Below are positions 1 through 8,323 of a stretch of DNA of 64,000 nucleotides, one piece after another; the stretch's first letter is position 1, and each line of letters starts with the position of its first letter. Position numbers and translations under genes: made by a program. The stretch is from Nocardia vulneris. GTDB lineage: Bacteria > Actinomycetota > Actinomycetes > Mycobacteriales > Mycobacteriaceae. The notes below the pieces were generated by a model. The model saw only the letters and a list, made by a program, of their open reading frames with translations. It had not been told where the DNA came from and did no database searches. The stretch covers positions 434,001 to 498,000 of the forward strand of contig NZ_BDCI01000023.1 of the NCBI RefSeq assembly GCF_001613425.1, written 5' to 3'.

Positions 1-530
1 AGGGCGAGAAGATGACCGGCCTGCTCGGCCGGTTCTGGACCATGCCGATCCACCGGGCCGCCGGGCTCACCGGTCGACTGCTGGCCGAGGCGGTGCGCGT
101 GCTGGTCACGACGCTGTTCGTGATCGTGGTGGGCCTGCTGCTCGGGTTCCGCTTCCTCAACGGGCCGCTCGCGGGTCTCGCGCTGATCGGGATTCCGGTG
201 CTGTTCGGCGTCGCGTTCGCGGTGCTCGTCACCGCGCTGGCGACCATCACCGAGGGGGTGATGCTGGTGAACGTCATCGGCATCATCAACACCCTGCTGA
301 TGTTCTTCAACACCGGTTTCGCCCCCGCCTTCGCCTATCCGAGGTGGTTGCAGGCCACGGTGCAGAACCAGCCGATGAGCTGTGCGATCGACGCGATGCG
401 CGGGCTTTCCTACGGCGGACCGGTCGCCGAACCGCTGCTGAAGACGCTGCTGTGGACCCTGGGCGTGATCGTGGTGTGCACCTACCCCGCGATCCGCGGC
501 TACCGCCGGGCCGCCGAGACCGGCGCCTGA
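1..530 (+). CDS. ABC-2 type transporter permease, C-terminal part (5' end outside window)
   Basis: The reading frame is open from the left edge, so this is the C-terminal portion (about 175 residues) of a larger membrane protein. It is hydrophobic with several membrane segments. It is clearly paralogous to the second permease of the exporter at 60823-61587: both share a GLL-RFW-MPI/LPI-R-AGL-GRLLAE stretch, an MFFN(T/S)GF motif, a QPMSCA-(I/V)-(D/E)AMRG motif and an RGYR(R/K)AAE tail. By family this is the permease of a DrrABC-like drug or lipid exporter, whose ATPase should lie upstream of the window. The apparent ATG at 12 is internal, because the homologous region of the paralog sits well inside that protein. 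The 3' end overlaps the convergent cyclase gene by 31 bases. Confidence 0.85.
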   Translation, partial: GEKMTGLLGRFWTMPIHRAAGLTGRLLAEAVRVLVTTLFVIVVGLLLGFRFLNGPLAGLALIGIPVLFGVAFAVLVTALATITEGVMLVNVIGIINTLLMFFNTGFAPAFAYPRWLQATVQNQPMSCAIDAMRGLSYGGPVAEPLLKTLLWTLGVIVVCTYPAIRGYRRAAETGA

Positions 531-1690
531 TCGAAGTCGTAGCCGAGCCAGCGGTTGCGGTGGGTCCAGCCCACGAGGTCGTACCGCCAGTGGAACGGCC
601 AGGTGTGCGCGACGGTGTTGAACAGCACCGCGCCGAGTGCGGTGTAGTCGTCGTGCGCGGACAGCAGCGCGCGCTGTCCGCGCGGGGAGGCGCTGAAGAA
701 CGCGTCGAACATCGCGATGGACTGTTCTGTGGTCAACCGGCCGAGGCCGTACAGGCCGCGCATCCGCATCCAATACACCAACCGCGCTCGGCGCGGCCAC
801 AATTCGGCCACCGGGTCACGGCCCGCCTGCACCGCGGCGACCGCGGTGTCGACCAGGGCCAGCGAGTCGGCGACGCTGTAGCCGGTGCACGGATGCATCA
901 TGCCGCCGCGCGAGCCGAACGGCACCGCGACGGCGGTACCCCGCTTCGGCGGCGGCTGATCCAGTGGGTAGTGCGCGGCTTCGTGCGGCTCGTCGCCGGT
1001 GAGCAGGATACCGTGCGCGGCAAGGCGGTTGAGCGTGCGCCTGCGCAGTTCGTGCTGCGGCATGCCGCCGCGCAGGCCGAGGCTGGTCTCCTCGAAGATC
1101 ACCGTGCCGTCGCCGAGTGGTACCGCGTAGAGGAACGACGGCGGCTCGTCGGGGCCCGCGCCGTTCTCCGGCCGCCAGTCCAGCAGGAGTCCCTCTTGGT
1201 CGGCGACCATCGGCGCGGCCGTTTCGGCGGCCACGAAGATGCCGTGCGCGCTGGCCGCTCGGCGTTGCCCGAGGGTGGGCAGGCCACGGGTGTCGAAAAC
1301 CGTTGCGGCGGTGATCGTCGCGCCCCCGGCCAGTTCGACGCGGTGCGCGTCGACGCTGGTGGCGCGGTCCGCGAGCACGGTGGCGTCGTCGAGGGGGAGG
1401 GCGTCGCGCAATCCGGTCTTGGACAGCACGCAGTAGGGGCGGTCGATCCGGAGTTCGGTCGTCGTCCAGACCGTCGGCGTGGGAATCCGGCTGGCGACGG
1501 CGCTCGACGGCAGCCACTGCGGTAGCTCGTCGACCCAGCAGGAGAAGGTGGGCGGCCAGAGCCTATCCGGGCGCGGATCGACGGCGGTCACGCGCAGCCC
1601 GGCGCGCATCGCCCGATGCGCCAGTGCCCGGCCGGTCGGGCCGAGCCCGACCACACAAACGTCGACATCTCCGACCGCGCTGACACCCAT
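500..1690 (-). CDS. Lycopene cyclase family FAD-dependent protein
   Basis: About 396 residues. The N-terminus has a dinucleotide-binding fold with GLGPTG near residue 13 and a following acidic residue (AVDPRPDR). Two CrtY-family signatures are visible: the FLYAVPLGDGTVIFEETSL segment, and further on a PFGSRGGMMHPCTGYSV segment. In this family the enzyme forms beta-ionone rings on lycopene at the membrane, in carotenoid synthesis. The start at 1690 (MGVSAVGDVDV) was chosen because it directly precedes the Rossmann strand; the frame stays open to 1840, but those extra residues look like non-coding sequence. No other carotenoid gene (crtB, crtI, crtE) is visible nearby, so the substrate is assigned by family only. 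The gene is divergent from the esterase at 1922. Confidence 0.8.
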   Translation of the reverse strand: MGVSAVGDVDVCVVGLGPTGRALAHRAMRAGLRVTAVDPRPDRLWPPTFSCWVDELPQWLPSSAVASRIPTPTVWTTTELRIDRPYCVLSKTGLRDALPLDDATVLADRATSVDAHRVELAGGATITAATVFDTRGLPTLGQRRAASAHGIFVAAETAAPMVADQEGLLLDWRPENGAGPDEPPSFLYAVPLGDGTVIFEETSLGLRGGMPQHELRRRTLNRLAAHGILLTGDEPHEAAHYPLDQPPPKRGTAVAVPFGSRGGMMHPCTGYSVADSLALVDTAVAAVQAGRDPVAELWPRRARLVYWMRMRGLYGLGRLTTEQSIAMFDAFFSASPRGQRALLSAHDDYTALGAVLFNTVAHTWPFHWRYDLVGWTHRNRWLGYDFDQAPVSAARR

Positions 1691-1921
1691 ACAGGCATTC
1701 AATCCGTTGCGGCCACACCGACGCAACTGCCCCCGCCCGCCGGGGCCCCGGAATTCGGGTCTCGCGGTAAGTCGCCGACGTGAAATAAAGCGGTTCGAAA
1801 TTGCATTCCGGACCTGCCCCCAGAATTGGTGTCCCAGCAACTCGAGGCGTGAAAGTGGTTGTGCCGCAAGCTAGCCTGGCTCAGGAGCACGGGCGGTGTC
1901 GTGCTCTGGAGAAGGGGAATC

Positions 1922-2926
1922 ATGAGAGGCAGCTACGTCCGCTGGCTTGGTGTGCTCGCGGTCACGGTCGGAGCGGTCGCCACAGCGGTAATTCCGGGCC
2001 GGGCACAGGCCGAGCCGATGGAATCCTCGATTGTCGCGGTGCAACAGCACGATGCGCGCAAGGCGACTTTGACAATTCATTCCGCGGCAATGGATCGCGA
2101 TATCCAGGTCGATATGCAGCGTGCGTTCGACACCAGCGTGCCGCGGCCCGTTCTCTATCTGCTGCAGGGTGCGGGCGGCGGTGACGACGGCGTCACCTGG
2201 GCGACGGAAACCGATGTGATGGAGTTCCTTTCGCCCAAGAACGTCAACGTGGTCTCGCCGATCGGCGGGCAGTTCAGCTACTACGCGGACTGGGTGACCG
2301 ACGACAAGCGGCTCGGCAAGCAGAAGTGGAAGACGTTCCTGACCCGGGAACTTCCGCCGATCGCCGACCGGTACTTCGCGAGCAGCGGCCGCAACGCGCT
2401 GGCCGGCTTCTCCATGGCGGGCACCACCACGCTCGCGCTCGCCGCGACCACCGGCGACCTCTACGTCAGTGTCGCCGCCTACAGCGGTTGCGCGCAGATC
2501 AGCGATCCGGTCGGCCAGCAGTTCGTCCATCTCACGGTCGAGACGTGGGGGTGGGCGACCATGGCGAATATGTATGGGCCGCCCGGCGATCCGCGGTGGG
2601 CGGCGAATGATCCGTACGTCCAGGCCGAAGGGTTGCGCGGGAAATCCATCTACATTTCCAGCGGCGGCGGCATTCCCGGTAAATACGACGAGCTGAACGG
2701 CAAGTATTCGTTGCCCGGTGTCGACGGTTTCGCGGCGCAACTCATCAAGGGCGGCGCCATCGAGGCGGCGACCAACTATTGCTCGCGCAATATGCAGACC
2801 CGCCTGAATGCCCTGGGCATTCCGGCGACCTATGACATCCACCCGGACGGCACCCATTCCTGGGGCTATTGGGAAGAAGCGTTCAAGAACTCCTGGCCGA
2901 CTCTGGCCGCTCCGTTGGGAATTTGA
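1922..2926 (+). CDS. Secreted antigen-85/mycolyltransferase-like esterase
   Basis: 334 residues with an N-terminal signal peptide (MRGSYVRW, hydrophobic core, cleavage around GRAQA-EP). It has the alpha/beta hydrolase esterase fold of the antigen 85 family: nucleophile elbow GFSMAG (Ser164) and the family-typical THSWGYW near the C-terminus with the catalytic His312. Antigen 85 enzymes transfer mycolic acids between trehalose monomycolate molecules or to arabinogalactan outside the cell. Start: ATG with GGAG/AAGGGG 5-12 bases upstream; an in-frame GTG/TTG further up lacks a signal sequence. It is followed after one base by a secreted lipase, so the two are probably co-transcribed. Whether it is a true mycolyltransferase or another carboxylesterase of the family cannot be told from sequence alone. 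Confidence 0.88.
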   Translation: MRGSYVRWLGVLAVTVGAVATAVIPGRAQAEPMESSIVAVQQHDARKATLTIHSAAMDRDIQVDMQRAFDTSVPRPVLYLLQGAGGGDDGVTWATETDVMEFLSPKNVNVVSPIGGQFSYYADWVTDDKRLGKQKWKTFLTRELPPIADRYFASSGRNALAGFSMAGTTTLALAATTGDLYVSVAAYSGCAQISDPVGQQFVHLTVETWGWATMANMYGPPGDPRWAANDPYVQAEGLRGKSIYISSGGGIPGKYDELNGKYSLPGVDGFAAQLIKGGAIEAATNYCSRNMQTRLNALGIPATYDIHPDGTHSWGYWEEAFKNSWPTLAAPLGI

Positions 2927-2927
2927 C

Positions 2928-3863
2928 ATGTGGTTTCGCAGACAGGCCGTGCGGATCGCCGGCCTGATGTTCACGGCTGCCTGCACGACCTTGCTCGCCG
3001 CGCCGGCCGCGACGGCCGCACCGCTGTTTCCCGCGGTCGGCGGAGCCAACGAGGCGGCCTGCCGGCCGTCGCAGGCCCGGCCGCAGCCGGTGGTGCTGGT
3101 GCACGGTTCCGGCACCGACGCGGTGCGCAGTTACGCGCTGCTCGCGCCGCTGCTGCGGTCGGAAGGGTATTGCGTGTACGCGGCGAACATCGGTGCCGCG
3201 CCCGCGTTGCGGGACGTGGTGAGCGGCCAAGCCGGTTCCAGCACAACGGGTATCGGGCCGGTCGGGGCCGCGGCCCTCGGCCGCACCATCTACGGCGTCG
3301 CCGATATCGACCGGATGGCCAACGAACTCGGCGATGTCGTGCAGGCCGTGCGCGCCGACACCGGCGCGCGTCAGGTCGCGCTGGTCGGCCACTCCACCGG
3401 TGGCACCGTGATCCGGCAATATCTGCGCACGCACGGTGCGGAGGCGGTCGAGCAGGTGGTGACCCTCGGCACGCCGTATCGGGGCTCGACCTGGGACGGG
3501 CTCCGGAAGAACTACCCCGATCTGGCCTCGATCGGCCTGGGCAACGCGCAGATCGCGGCCCAGGTCTTCGGAGCTCCGGGAACGCAGCAGGTGGTCGGGT
3601 CACCTCTGTTGAACCGGTTGAACGCGGGGGGCGAGACCGTGCCCGGTGTGCGGTACACGGCCATCGCCTCCCGCGCCGACTCCGTGATCACCCCGCAGGA
3701 GACCGCGCTGCTGGCCGCGCCGGCCGGGGCCGACCGCAATATCTGGCTCCAGGACGGTTGCCCGACCGACCAGGCCGATCACGGTGGGATGCTGGCCGAT
3801 TCCCGCGCCTCGGCCGCGGTGCTCGGCGCGCTGGCCGACGACGGCCGGGCGCTGCCCTGCTGA
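2928..3863 (+). CDS. Secreted triacylglycerol lipase-like alpha/beta hydrolase
   Basis: 311 residues. The N-terminus is a Sec signal (MWFRRQAVRIAGL, Ala-rich core, cleavage near ATA-APLF). The mature part has the lipase oxyanion strand VVLVHGSG (about residues 55-62), nucleophile elbow GHSTGG (Ser156), a likely catalytic Asp in ASRADSVITP and a His in QADHGGML near the end. These are features of the lipase class 2 / EstA family of secreted actinobacterial lipases. The ATG lies one base after the stop of the esterase gene, with no separate promoter space, so translational coupling is likely. Substrate unknown; a short-chain esterase or triacylglycerol lipase is most likely. Confidence 0.85.
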   Translation: MWFRRQAVRIAGLMFTAACTTLLAAPAATAAPLFPAVGGANEAACRPSQARPQPVVLVHGSGTDAVRSYALLAPLLRSEGYCVYAANIGAAPALRDVVSGQAGSSTTGIGPVGAAALGRTIYGVADIDRMANELGDVVQAVRADTGARQVALVGHSTGGTVIRQYLRTHGAEAVEQVVTLGTPYRGSTWDGLRKNYPDLASIGLGNAQIAAQVFGAPGTQQVVGSPLLNRLNAGGETVPGVRYTAIASRADSVITPQETALLAAPAGADRNIWLQDGCPTDQADHGGMLADSRASAAVLGALADDGRALPC

Positions 3864-3896
3864 GGTGGCGTCCGTGGCCGGTGCGGGAGCGGCCGG

Positions 3897-4373
3897 CTAC
3901 TTCGGGGTGACCCAGGTGGTGATGTCCGCGTGCACGACCTCGAGACCGTGCTTGTCGTAGACCGACACCGGGACGGTCAGGTTCTGCCCCTCGGTGATCG
4001 TCGCGAAGTCGGGGATCTCCGGCAGCTTCGCCACGGCCCGCAGTCCGGTCTCCGCCTTGGCCAGGTACTGCACGTTCATCGCCTTCGGGATCCAGCGATG
4101 CGTCGCGGGCACGGTCGCCTCGCTCAGCATGCCCATCGCGACCTCGGCCAGGTTGCACGCCGCGATGGCGTGGAAGGTGCCGAGATGGTTGTGGATGCCG
4201 AACCATTTGGGCGAGGTCACCTCGCACAGTCCGGGCTCGAGCCGCACCACGTTCGGCAGCACCGTGCCGAAGTACGGCACCCGCGCCACCATGCCCAGCG
4301 AGAACAGCGTGTGCCCGAGCCGATTGTCCGGCAGCTTCTTCCAGCCGCGGTAGGTCGCGGTCTCTTTCGTCAT
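3897..4373 (-). CDS. Hotdog-fold DUF4442-type protein
   Basis: 158 residues. I recognise the acyl-CoA-thioesterase-like layout: an N-terminal helix (RLGHTLFSLGMVARVPYFGTV), a strand pair, then GIHNHLGTFHAIAACNLAEVAMG, which corresponds to the hotdog helix seen in PaaI/DUF4442 proteins, and an alternating C-terminal strand. No signal peptide. DUF4442 proteins are generally uncharacterised; thioesterase activity is a guess from the fold. It converges on the lipase gene (33 bases apart). The ATG at 4373 lies about 180 bases from the divergently transcribed small secreted protein gene at 4557. Confidence 0.75.
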   Translation of the reverse strand: MTKETATYRGWKKLPDNRLGHTLFSLGMVARVPYFGTVLPNVVRLEPGLCEVTSPKWFGIHNHLGTFHAIAACNLAEVAMGMLSEATVPATHRWIPKAMNVQYLAKAETGLRAVAKLPEIPDFATITEGQNLTVPVSVYDKHGLEVVHADITTWVTPK

Positions 4374-4556
4374 GCGGACATCTTACTGCGGAGTAAGTTC
4401 GCCCCGTCCAGTGTGCCGCAACTCACGCGCAAAATCGCGATACCGAACTTTTCGGACAAGCGACCAGCTTGCTAAGTTGTTGCGTTGCGCAGAGCTGTCA
4501 CGCAACTGGGGGCCAACACCATTTCTGTTGGTGTGCAGGTGAACTGGAGTTTGAGT

Positions 4557-4973
4557 ATGCGTATTCGTACTGTCGTCGCCGGTGTCGCCACCGCGCTCGG
4601 ACTCGCCGTGCTGGGTGCGACCACCGCGGGTGAGGCGGCGGCGATCGTGCCGGAGTTCGATCCCGGCGCAGGCATCTACGGGGCCTTGGACCTCAACGGC
4701 GCGGAGACCGCCGCACTGCGGAACAGCCCCATTCCCGGCATGCTCGACGGGCTCTGGATGGATCGCGGGCTGATCGACGCGGACCCGGCGTCGCAGCTGT
4801 CCGGCGCGCACGCGGGTGAGGATATCGACGCGAACTTCTCCGACGTCGTCGCCGAGGCGGCCGCGCGCGGCGGCACGGTGAGCATCGGCATCGTCGATCC
4901 GGTGCGGTTCTATCAGGGCAACATCTACCCGAGTCAGGTCAATCGGAACTTCCTCGTGGTGCAGTTCCTGTAG
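4557..4973 (+). CDS. Small secreted protein of unknown function
   Basis: 138 residues beginning with a classic signal peptide (MRIRTVVAGVATALGLAVLG, cleavage about AGEAAA-IVPEF). The mature part is about 108 residues, acidic, without cysteine, and ends in the hydrophobic FLVVQFL. I do not recognise the family. The ATG at 4557 was preferred because CTGGAG lies about 9 bases upstream and it starts directly with the signal sequence; the frame is open back to 4485. A strong hairpin terminator follows 30 bases after the stop, so it is probably a monocistronic gene. Confidence 0.7.
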   Translation: MRIRTVVAGVATALGLAVLGATTAGEAAAIVPEFDPGAGIYGALDLNGAETAALRNSPIPGMLDGLWMDRGLIDADPASQLSGAHAGEDIDANFSDVVAEAAARGGTVSIGIVDPVRFYQGNIYPSQVNRNFLVVQFL

Positions 4974-5002
4974 GGAGACGTGTGCGCCGGCCGGCCTCGA
5001 TG

Positions 5003-5029
5003 CGGCGGTGCGTTGCGCACCGCCGTTTT
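5003..5029 (+). terminator. Rho-independent terminator after the small secreted protein gene
   Basis: A perfect 10-bp stem (CGGCGGTGCG / CGCACCGCCG, 5003-5012 and 5016-5025) with a TTG loop is followed by TTTT. It separates the secreted protein gene from the S10 operon promoter. Confidence 0.8.
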
Positions 5030-5089
5030 CGCGTTTTACGCCGTTGACCGGGGGTAGTCTGGTCCGAGTGCCCGCGCGGGGGGCCGGAT

Positions 5090-5118
5090 TTGATGTCGCT
5101 GAGCGCGTCGGGCATACT
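5090..5118 (+). promoter_or_regulatory. Putative sigma-A promoter of the S10 operon
   Basis: TTGATG (5090-5095) and CATACT (5113-5118) are separated by 17 bases, a good match to a housekeeping promoter. Transcription would begin near 5125 and leave a leader of about 350 bases before rpsJ. No competing match of this quality was seen closer to the gene. Found by eye; the start site is not proven. Confidence 0.5.
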
Positions 5119-5476
5119 GTTCGGGTTGCCTTGCACCGGGCCGTGCCTGTTTCCGAGCGAAACGGGATTGGCCGGGCGAGGCGAGTGAGCACTAAATCGT
5201 GTACCTCGCTGGGAAACCGGCGTGGGTACGTCCGGGACATTGTTCCAGGCCTGAGATGAAGTTCGATCCAGGACCGAGGAATGAGCGGAGGGGCGACACG
5301 CCCGACCGCGTGGACCGGAGAACCATGACAGATGAACAGCGGCGAGGATCGAGCGTGCGTGCTCGATCGCGGTCTCACGTGAGACGTCTTCGTGTGTTCG
5401 GGCTGTGCAAATAGAGGGTGGTACGGAAGCCAGCTTCCGGATCACGAAGGTAAAAGCGGAGAAAAGGACACTTAGC
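5119..5476 (+). other. Long untranslated leader upstream of rpsJ
   Basis: About 350 bases between the putative promoter and rpsJ hold no convincing gene; short open frames here lack ribosome-binding sites. The last part has the rpsJ ribosome-binding site (GGAGAAAAGGA). Long leaders occur in other S10 operons, where they can carry autoregulatory structures, but no defined structure was identified here. Confidence 0.4.
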
Positions 5477-5782
5477 GTGGCGGGACAGAAGATCCGCATC
5501 AGGCTCAAGGCCTACGACCACGAGGCGATCGACGCGTCAGCACGCAAGATCGTGGAGACGGTGACCCGTACCGGGGCCCGCGTCGTCGGCCCGGTGCCGT
5601 TGCCGACCGAGAAGAACGTGTACTGCGTCATCCGTTCGCCGCACAAGTACAAGGACTCGCGCGAGCACTTCGAGATGCGTACGCACAAGCGGCTGATCGA
5701 CATCCTCGACCCGACGCCGAAGACGGTCGACGCGCTGATGCGCATCGACCTGCCGGCCAGCGTCGACGTCAACATTCAGTGA
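5477..5782 (+). CDS. rpsJ: 30S ribosomal protein S10 (NusE)
   Basis: 101 residues, the usual bacterial length. It starts with AGQKIRIRLKAYDHEAID, contains the loop GPVPLPTEKNVYCVIRSPHK, and ends HKRLIDILDPTPKTVDALM-R-IDLPASVDVNIQ. S10 sits in the 30S head and doubles as NusE in transcription antitermination. The start is GTG at 5477, set by the canonical N-terminus and by GGAGAAAAGGA upstream; the frame is open to 5405 but the upstream codons are leader. First gene of the S10 operon, 14 bases before rplC. Confidence 0.98.
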   Translation: MAGQKIRIRLKAYDHEAIDASARKIVETVTRTGARVVGPVPLPTEKNVYCVIRSPHKYKDSREHFEMRTHKRLIDILDPTPKTVDALMRIDLPASVDVNIQ

Positions 5783-5796
5783 CGGGGACTCGAGAT

Positions 5797-6462
5797 ATGA
5801 CTGACAACAAGAACAGGCCTGCGGCGGGCATCCTGGGCACCAAGCTCGGCATGACCCAGGTGTTCGACGAGAAGAACCGCGTCGTTCCCGTGACCGTGAT
5901 CAAGGCCGGACCGAACGTTATTACCCAGATCCGCACCGTGGAGCGCGACGGCTACAGCGCCGTCCAGGTCGCTTTCGGCGCCATCGACCCGCGCAAGGTG
6001 AACAAGCCGGTCTCCGGCCAGTTCGCCAAGGCCGGTGTCACCCCGCGCCGCCACGTCGCCGAGATCCGCGTCGCCGACGCGTCCACCTTCGAGGTCGGCC
6101 AGGAGATCAACGCCGACGTGTTCGAAGAGGGCACCTACGTCGACGTCACCGGTACCAGCAAGGGCAAGGGCTTCGCCGGCACCATGAAGCGGCACGGCTT
6201 CGCCGGTCAGGGCGCCTCGCACGGTGCGCAGGCCGTGCACCGTCGCCCGGGTTCCATCGGTGGTTGCGCCACCCCCGGCCGCGTGTTCAAGGGCATGCGC
6301 ATGTCGGGTCGGATGGGTAACGACCGTGTCACCACCCAGAACCTCTCGGTTCACAAGGTGGATGTCGAGAACGGCCTGCTGCTGATCAAGGGCGCCGTCC
6401 CTGGTCGTCGCGGCAACGTCGTCGTCGTCAAGAGCGCCGTGAAGGGTGGTGCGCACGCATGA
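5797..6462 (+). CDS. rplC: 50S ribosomal protein L3
   Basis: 221 residues. It opens with GILGTKLGMTQVFDE and carries the L3 signature region GTSKGKGFAGTMKRHGF followed by GSIGGCATPGRVFKGMRMSG near residues 125-175. L3 binds 23S rRNA early in 50S assembly, and its long loop reaches the peptidyl-transferase region. ATG at 5797 is preceded by GGGGAC; the in-frame start at 5779 would overlap rpsJ and extend the protein unusually. Its stop overlaps the rplD start (ATGA). Confidence 0.97.
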   Translation: MTDNKNRPAAGILGTKLGMTQVFDEKNRVVPVTVIKAGPNVITQIRTVERDGYSAVQVAFGAIDPRKVNKPVSGQFAKAGVTPRRHVAEIRVADASTFEVGQEINADVFEEGTYVDVTGTSKGKGFAGTMKRHGFAGQGASHGAQAVHRRPGSIGGCATPGRVFKGMRMSGRMGNDRVTTQNLSVHKVDVENGLLLIKGAVPGRRGNVVVVKSAVKGGAHA

Positions 6463-7133
6463 CCAGCCTCGAGAAGAAGGCCAACCTCACGCTGCCGGTG
6501 AAAGAGCCGGGCGGCAAGACCAACGGCACCGTCGACCTCCCCGCGGAGATCTTCGACGTGACCGCCAACATCGCCCTGATGCATCAGGTCGTCACCGCGC
6601 AGCTGGCCGCGGCCCGGCAGGGCACGCACTCGACCAAGACGCGTGGCGAGGTGTCCGGTGGTGGCAAGAAGCCGTACCGCCAGAAGGGCACCGGTCGCGC
6701 CCGTCAGGGTTCGACCCGCGCACCGCAGTTCACCGGCGGTGGCACCGTGCACGGCCCGCAGCCGCGCGACTACAGCCAGCGCACCCCGAAGAAGATGAAG
6801 GCCGCCGCCCTGCGCGGTGCCCTCTCCGATCGGGCGCGCAACGAACGTATCCACGTGGTCACCGAACTGGTCGCCGGGCAGACCCCGTCGACCAAGACCG
6901 CCAAGAGCTTCCTGGCCGAGCTGTCGGACCGCAAGAAGTTCCTGGTCGTCGTCGGCCGCGAGGACCTGGCCGCGTGGAAGAGCGTGGCGAACCTGGAGCA
7001 CGTGCAGCCCATCGCACCGGACCAGCTCAACACCTACGACGTGCTCTACAGCGACGAAGTGGTGTTCAGCGTCGAGGCCTTGAACACCTTTGTGCACGGC
7101 CCGGCCGAGGCAGCACAGGAGGAGAGCAAGTGA
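6459..7133 (+). CDS. rplD: 50S ribosomal protein L4
   Basis: 224 residues. The conserved central loop, rich in Gly and Arg (KTRGEVSGGGKKPYRQKGTG, then RQGSTRAPQFTGGG), lines the nascent-peptide tunnel. In many bacteria L4 also represses its own operon by binding the S10 leader; that is not shown here. It starts by ATGA overlap with rplC and ends overlapping the GTG of rplW, so translation is coupled on both sides. Confidence 0.97.
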   Translation: MTSLEKKANLTLPVKEPGGKTNGTVDLPAEIFDVTANIALMHQVVTAQLAAARQGTHSTKTRGEVSGGGKKPYRQKGTGRARQGSTRAPQFTGGGTVHGPQPRDYSQRTPKKMKAAALRGALSDRARNERIHVVTELVAGQTPSTKTAKSFLAELSDRKKFLVVVGREDLAAWKSVANLEHVQPIAPDQLNTYDVLYSDEVVFSVEALNTFVHGPAEAAQEESK

Positions 7134-7435
7134 CCACGATCGCCGACCCCCGCGACATCCTGCTGGCGCCGGTCATCTCCGAGAAGTCCTACGGACTGAT
7201 CGAGGAAGGCACTTACACCTTCCTGGTGCACCCGGACTCCAACAAGACGCAGATCAAGATCGCCGTCGAGAAGGTCTTCGGTGTCAAGGTCACCAGCGTC
7301 AACACCGCCAACCGTCAGGGCAAGCGCAAGCGGACCCGCTTCGGTTACGGCAAGCGCAAGGACACCAAGCGCGCGCTCGTGACCATCTCGGCCGACAGCA
7401 AGCCCATCGAGATCTTCGGAGGCCCGGTCGCGTAA
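7130..7435 (+). CDS. rplW: 50S ribosomal protein L23
   Basis: 101 residues. Typical L23 features: DILLAPVISEKSYGLIEEG at the start, FLVHPDSNKTQIKIAVEKVF in the middle, and the basic loop NRQGKRKRTRFGYGKRKD. L23 lies at the tunnel exit and is the docking site for trigger factor and SRP. The start is GTG at 7130, overlapping the rplD stop and preceded by AGGAGGAGAG, which makes this start compelling. 33 bases separate it from rplB. Confidence 0.96.
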   Translation: MTTIADPRDILLAPVISEKSYGLIEEGTYTFLVHPDSNKTQIKIAVEKVFGVKVTSVNTANRQGKRKRTRFGYGKRKDTKRALVTISADSKPIEIFGGPVA

Positions 7436-7468
7436 GCGGACGGGAATCCAGAAAGCAGAGAAGAACTC

Positions 7469-8308
7469 ATGGCAATTCGTAAGTACAAGCCGACAACCCC
7501 GGGTCGCCGCGGGTCGTCCGTTTCGGACTTCGCTGAGATCACTCGGTCGACCCCCGAGAAGTCGCTCATCCGTCCGCTGCACAGCAAGGGTGGTCGTAAT
7601 GCGCACGGTCGCATCACCACTCGGCACCGCGGTGGCGGCCACAAGCGCGCCTACCGTCTGATCGACTTCCGTCGGCTGGACAAGGACGGCATCCCGGCCA
7701 AGGTCGCGCACATCGAGTACGACCCCAACCGCACCGCGAACATCGCGCTGCTCCACTACGTGGACGGCGAGAAGCGGTACATCATCGCGCCCAAGGGCGT
7801 GGTGCAGGGCACCCCGATCGAGTCCGGCCCCACGGCCGACATCAAGCCGGGCAACAACCTGCCGCTGCGCAACATCCCGACCGGTACCACGATCCACAAC
7901 GTGGAACTGCGTCCGGGCGGTGGCGCGAAGATGGCCCGTTCGGCCGGATCCAGCATCCAGCTGCTCGGTAAGGAAGGCACCTACGCCACGCTGCGTATGC
8001 CCTCCGGCGAAATCCGCCGCGTCGACGTGCGCTGCCGCGCCACCGTCGGCGAGGTCGGCAACGCCGAGCAGTCGAACATCAACTGGGGCAAGGCCGGCCG
8101 TATGCGCTGGAAGGGTCGTCGCCCCACGGTCCGTGGTGTCGTCATGAACCCGGTCGACCACCCGCACGGTGGTGGTGAAGGCAAGACCTCCGGTGGTCGC
8201 CACCCGGTCTCGCCGTGGGGTCAGCCGGAAGGCCGCACCCGCAAGCCCAACCGCCCGAGCGACAAGCTCATCGTCCGCCGCCGCAAGTCCGGCAAGAACA
8301 AGCGCTGA
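7469..8308 (+). CDS. rplB: 50S ribosomal protein L2
   Basis: 279 residues, standard length. It begins MAIRKYKPTTPGRRGSSVSD, has the RNA-binding core RPLHSKGGRNAHGRITTRHR and the diagnostic C-terminal MNPVDHPHGGGEGKTSGGRH, which includes the conserved His implicated in peptidyl-transferase function. L2 is required for subunit association. ATG with AGAGAAGA upstream; rpsS follows after 15 bases. Confidence 0.98.
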   Translation: MAIRKYKPTTPGRRGSSVSDFAEITRSTPEKSLIRPLHSKGGRNAHGRITTRHRGGGHKRAYRLIDFRRLDKDGIPAKVAHIEYDPNRTANIALLHYVDGEKRYIIAPKGVVQGTPIESGPTADIKPGNNLPLRNIPTGTTIHNVELRPGGGAKMARSAGSSIQLLGKEGTYATLRMPSGEIRRVDVRCRATVGEVGNAEQSNINWGKAGRMRWKGRRPTVRGVVMNPVDHPHGGGEGKTSGGRHPVSPWGQPEGRTRKPNRPSDKLIVRRRKSGKNKR

Positions 8309-8323
8309 AGGAGGAGGTAAGAA

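Noticed and set aside
1863..1882. TAGCCT motif upstream of the antigen-85-like gene resembling an iron box
   Set aside because: Only about 10 of 19 positions match the consensus and there is no palindrome, so it is no better than chance.
5044..5060. TTGACC and TAGTCT before rpsJ as a promoter
   Set aside because: The two boxes are only five bases apart, incompatible with a sigma-A promoter; the pair at 5090-5118 is better.
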